NCBI GenBank assembly: GCA_964443075.1
Contig: CAYUCB010000001.1
Coordinates: 32,315-96,314, forward strand
Origin: DSQQ01 sp964443075
Lineage (GTDB): Bacteria; Chloroflexota; Anaerolineae; 4572-78; J111
Direction of reading: 5' to 3'
DNA: 64,000 bases
Below the pieces are notes generated by a model. That model was not told the DNA's origin, searched no databases, and saw nothing but the letters and a program-made list of their open reading frames with translations. This document shows positions 61,087 through 64,000 of the stretch, piece after piece (positions within the stretch are counted from its first letter, which is position 1; every line of letters begins with the position of its first letter). Both the position numbers and the translations under genes were made by a program.

Positions 61087-61139
61087 GGGTGCCGCGCCAG
61101 GCGGCAACTTAACCTAATGGGTTGTTAGCGTGGCCGGCC

Positions 61140-62375
61140 ATGATTCAAAAAGAAACTTATCCAACTCAGCGAGCGAATCCTGACCAGGAGTGGCACATGC
61201 GGCGGGTCTTGGAATATCAAGCCGACCAAATTGAAATGCTTTTAACCAGCCATCGGGTGCCTGGGCGGGTTATGGGCGGTACAGTTACGCCCCGTTGGGT
61301 GAGCTACCAAATCATCCCCGAAATTTCAACCAAAGTTTCTAAGGTCATGGCCCTATCTGAAGAAATTGCGCTGCGGTTGGGAGCGCAGGGGGTGCGCATC
61401 TCCCGGCAAGGGGCGGCCATTCAGGTTGATGTACCCCGTGAGGATGGGCAAGTAGTGCGACTGCTTAACCTATGCCGCCGTCTTAAAGAAATGCCCAAAC
61501 AAACGGCTATTTTGGGGTTGAGCGAATCGGGCGTGCCGTTATTGCTCCGCTTAACCTCGCCAGAGGTAGCCCACGTACTGGTGGCGGGCACCACCGGTTC
61601 GGGTAAAACGGCCCTGGTGCGCAGTATGGCGATGTCGCTGGCCATGCATAATCGCCTGGGCGAAGTGCAGATGGTTTTTATTGACCCCAAAGGCAACGGC
61701 TTTGAACCATTTGCCCCATTTGACCACCCGGGCAGCGGCTTGCCTCATTTGCTGCGTCCGGCAGTGCGGGATGTCCATCAAGCTATCTTTTTGTTAGGGG
61801 AGATGGTTGAAGAAATGGTTCGGCGCGACCGGGAGAATATTTCTGAGCCGCGTGTCGTCATTTTCATTGATGAGGTGGCCGATTTGATGGATCAGGGCGG
61901 GCGGGCCATGGATCGTCTGATGACCCGCCTGACCCAGCGAGGGCGCAGCGCCGGGCTGCATATTATAGCCTGTACCCAAAAACCACTGGCGGCCAGTATT
62001 GGCAGCCTGACCCGCAGTAATTTTCCGGTGCGGCTGGTAGGTAGTGTAGCCAGCGCCGATGACGCCAAAATTGCCGCCGGTATTCCCGGCACCGGAGCCG
62101 AAAAGCTGCTGGGCCGGGGGGATTTTTTGCTGGTAGCCAAAGGCCATGTGACTCGTTTTCAGGCGGCTTATATCAACGAGTATGAAATTAGGCAATTGGT
62201 GGGCCGTATGAACAGCGGCGGACGTAACAGCCGCCGCTGGCTCACCGAAGAAGCGCTGCCTTTGGCCGCCACCGGCACCGATGGCCGGCCTGCGCCGGCG
62301 GCCACTCCCCCGGCGGCCCCCAAGCGCCGCAGTTTTGGGTTAATGTTTGGGCATCAACTGCGCTTGATAAAGTAA
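61140..62375 (+). CDS. FtsK/SpoIIIE-like DNA translocase, soluble
   Basis: 411 residues from the ATG at 61140. The first about 130 residues resemble the alpha/beta domains of FtsK (YQIIPEISTKVSKVMALSEEIALRL, then GAAIQVDVPREDGQVVRL). The motor has Walker A AGTTGSGKTALVRS, MVFIDPKGNGF, Walker B VVIFIDEVADLM and the RGRSAGLHIIACTQKP segment. There is no N-terminal membrane region and no gamma DNA-reading domain; the C-terminal tail is Pro/Ala rich. Conjugative TraB-like or segregation roles are possible. It follows the LexA paralogue by 53 bases. Confidence 0.9.
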   Translation: MIQKETYPTQRANPDQEWHMRRVLEYQADQIEMLLTSHRVPGRVMGGTVTPRWVSYQIIPEISTKVSKVMALSEEIALRLGAQGVRISRQGAAIQVDVPREDGQVVRLLNLCRRLKEMPKQTAILGLSESGVPLLLRLTSPEVAHVLVAGTTGSGKTALVRSMAMSLAMHNRLGEVQMVFIDPKGNGFEPFAPFDHPGSGLPHLLRPAVRDVHQAIFLLGEMVEEMVRRDRENISEPRVVIFIDEVADLMDQGGRAMDRLMTRLTQRGRSAGLHIIACTQKPLAASIGSLTRSNFPVRLVGSVASADDAKIAAGIPGTGAEKLLGRGDFLLVAKGHVTRFQAAYINEYEIRQLVGRMNSGGRNSRRWLTEEALPLAATGTDGRPAPAATPPAAPKRRSFGLMFGHQLRLIK

Positions 62376-62417
62376 TCTACGTGGTACGCGGTCTCGAAAA
62401 TTGAAAGGGGAAGATTA

Positions 62418-62810
62418 ATGAGAACATTTATTTTTATGGCTGGCCTGCTGGTTATTGTCACCCTGACTATCTTTATGGGGTTTCGCATGAGTCCCGACGC
62501 TCTGGCGGTGGTCATCGGTATTATATGCGGCATTCTGGCTTCTATTCCCACCAGCGCGATGCTGGTTTGGGTAATGCGCCAGCGCGAAAAACAGGAAATC
62601 GGTATGGCCCAGTGGCGGCCCATGGGCAACCAGTATCCGCCGGTGGTGGTGGTCAATGGGCAGGGGCCTAATGGCTATTCTTCGGCTTATGGCGCGCCGG
62701 CTTTGGCCTCCAGCGCCCCCCCGCTTGGCCCGCGCCAATTTAAAGTAATCGGCCAAGAGAATACCGAGACCGTTGGCGATGTTTTACCCAATTTTTGGGA
62801 AGAAATTTGA
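62418..62810 (+). CDS. Small membrane protein of the SOS cassette
   Basis: 130 residues with two helices (about 4-22 and 28-51) joined by a short loop, then a Pro/Gly/Tyr-rich cytoplasmic tail ending FWEEI. No family recognised. It follows the translocase by 42 bases and precedes the 81-residue gene, so it may anchor the translocase, which lacks its own membrane part. Confidence 0.75.
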   Translation: MRTFIFMAGLLVIVTLTIFMGFRMSPDALAVVIGIICGILASIPTSAMLVWVMRQREKQEIGMAQWRPMGNQYPPVVVVNGQGPNGYSSAYGAPALASSAPPLGPRQFKVIGQENTETVGDVLPNFWEEI

Positions 62811-62831
62811 TTTTAGAAAGGAGTTTAAACG

Positions 62832-63077
62832 ATGAAAGAAGGGTTACTCTGGTTTGATAATGACCCCAAGCGTGATGTGGCCGATAAAGTAGGTCGGGCA
62901 GCCGCCCGTTACCAAACCAAATTTGGCTGCCAACCGACCATTTGCTACCTCAGCCAGCGTGATTTTAAAGGTGAGTTTGAGCGGGTGAATGGTATCCGGC
63001 TGCAATCAGCGGCCAACGTGCGGCCTAACTATTTTCTGGTGGGGGTTGAACAAGAAACCCTGGCCAGGACCGCGTGA
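62832..63077 (+). CDS. Small conserved-looking protein of the SOS cassette
   Basis: 81 residues: LLWFDNDPKRDVADKVGRAA, then YQTKFGCQPTICYL and NVRPNYFLVG. AAGGAG is 9 bases upstream. The alternating pattern suggests a small alpha/beta fold; I know no name for it. It ends the cassette; an inverted-repeat element follows within 50 bases. Confidence 0.75.
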   Translation: MKEGLLWFDNDPKRDVADKVGRAAARYQTKFGCQPTICYLSQRDFKGEFERVNGIRLQSAANVRPNYFLVGVEQETLARTA

Positions 63078-63125
63078 TGACACGTTGAGTAAAAGAAATT
63101 TACCGCCAAGAACTCCAAGTTTATA

Positions 63126-63327
63126 TAAGCGTTCAGGTAGCATTTCTCTTCAACTTCGCCTTTCGACAAGCTCAGGAAAACCTCAGGATGCAGCCTGAGT
63201 AGCGCAAAGCGCGTATCGAAGGCTGCATCCTGAGCAACGATTGGTATTTAACTCTCACCCTTCGATACGGTTTCCGCTTCGCTCCAACCTACTCAGGGTG
63301 CGGTCTACTCTACCTCCTGAACGCTTA
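63126..63327. repeat. Inverted-repeat element F with dispersed hairpin core
   Basis: TAAGCGTTCAGGTAG (63126-63140) faces CTACCTCCTGAACGCTTA (63310-63327). Inside are TTCGACAAGCTCAGG, GGATGCAGCCTGAG and CCTTCGATACGG-type repeats common in many genomes. I found no flanking direct repeat. Confidence 0.6.
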
Positions 63328-63365
63328 CGTTTTTATTTTCTTTGCGGTTCAATCAATCCCCTTAA

Positions 63366-63856
63366 CTATCCCCGCGCAAAACGGCCCATATCTTTATTGG
63401 CATAAGCGGCTACTACGCTATTGGCCTCGCGGCGAGCGGTGAGTTTAGCCACAACTTCCCCTAAGCGCGGGCGGGAATGGTGCATGTCATTTCCTCTGGC
63501 AGCATGCCGGTGCGCACCCGGCTTAACATACAGCCTGTGCTCATAGAAATTCTGTTTTGCTCTTTCGCCATCGGGATGATGTGGCGCTGTGGTTTGCCCA
63601 CAATGTCCATATTGCCATACGCATCGTGGATAACCATCGCCTGAAAAGCGTTGAGGCGCAGCAGCACCACATCCGGGTCAATAGGGGTTTGGGCGAGCGG
63701 CCCGTAAACAATGTAAGCATAGCTGTTTTTTACCACCGGCAACTGCATAGCTTCAGCCAGAGTAACCCACTCACATTCCAGCATTTCGGCCACATCTTCA
63801 TTACCCAGCACATCCTCTAACTTTTTCAGGCCGTGCGTTACCCCATACGCATCAAG
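63366..63856 (-). pseudogene. Broken DUF169 gene
   Basis: The minus strand reads DAYGVTHGLKKLEDVLGNED, VTLAEAMQLPVVKNSYAYIVYG, HIIPMAKEQNRISMSTGCML and EEMTCTIPAR, then stops; one base shift continues LGEVVAKLTARREANSVVAA and ends RFARG. Together these are DUF169, whose usual length is well over 200 residues. The N-terminus is missing and a frameshift lies near 63460. No proper start exists. Confidence 0.8.
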
Positions 63857-63960
63857 CTAATAATAAAGGCCAGTGAAATGTCCCCAGCCCCTCCTCCAAA
63901 TTTGTCATAATCAGAGATTTGAGGTGTTATTATCTGAAAATTCGATCAGAAGGAGAATTG

Positions 63961-64000
63961 ATGATGACCCCTCATTGCAATCCGAAAACAGTTGGGGGAA
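63961..64000 (+). CDS. Start of a gene cut by the window edge
   Basis: MMTPHCNPKTVGG follows AGAAGGAG by 6 bases. Too short to identify. It begins about 100 bases after the broken end of the DUF169 gene, so an inserted element is possible. Confidence 0.5.
   Translation, partial: MMTPHCNPKTVGG

Overview
The window is a gene-dense bacterial chromosome segment of roughly 50 percent GC. I infer Chloroflexota, probably an Anaerolineae-like lineage. Reasons are a complete nuo operon with fused nuoC-nuoD, a Gram-positive-type LexA box (GAAC-N4-GTTC), a T-box in front of serS, secreted DUF11 and subtilase proteins carrying a YLPxxxKN-type motif, and families common in that phylum. No rRNA or ribosomal protein fixes the taxon.

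Layout. 1-6791 (minus): a primosome operon (DnaB, a DnaD-like protein, a DnaC-type loader with two AAA+ modules) continuing into a JAMM protein, a membrane receptor-like protein and a STAND/AAA ATPase with three N-terminal coiled-coil repeats, cut by the left edge. 6998-9098: bifunctional nuclease, a lipoprotein and a RelE-type toxin-antitoxin pair. 9119-13238: a small inverted-repeat element, tandem operators, and a sulfur cluster (PocR-domain regulator, sulfide:quinone oxidoreductase-like protein, DUF1641, TusE/DsrC, DsrE2). 13312-15210: YefM-YoeB, three tRNAs and an ABC ATPase. 15366-20372: an ATPase plus DUF4435 pair resembling the PARIS defence system, then a glycosidase-like/O-antigen ligase fusion. 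20402-26620: small regulators, two Ser tRNAs, an SPFH protein, an SOS-boxed small gene and T-box-controlled serS. 26713-38675: site-2 protease, HD protein, TyrA-like dehydrogenase, GIY-YIG, glycosyltransferase, and large exported proteins. 39197-58283: nuoA to nuoN, interrupted at three places by toxin-antitoxin, HNH or restriction-like genes. 58364-63077: response regulator, lexA, and a second SOS-boxed operon (LexA paralogue without the catalytic Ser, FtsK-like translocase, two small proteins). 63366-64000: a broken DUF169 gene and the start of another gene.

Three layers cross the window. First, an SOS regulon is visible in the sequence: five GAAC-N4-GTTC boxes at four promoters (dnaB operon, an 88-residue protein, lexA, and the lexA-paralogue cassette). 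Second, at least five non-coding inverted-repeat elements of 130-190 bp are flanked by 5-7 bp direct repeats, as expected for MITEs. Third, many short gaps hold heptamer/octamer repeats arranged as hairpins, like cyanobacterial STRR sequences, and some lie in frame inside genes.

The best candidates for undescribed biology are the SOS-controlled LexA-paralogue/translocase cassette (60229-63077), the JAMM-receptor-ATPase module (1-3148), the duplicated helicase loader (3155-4564), and complex I as a landing site for accessory modules.
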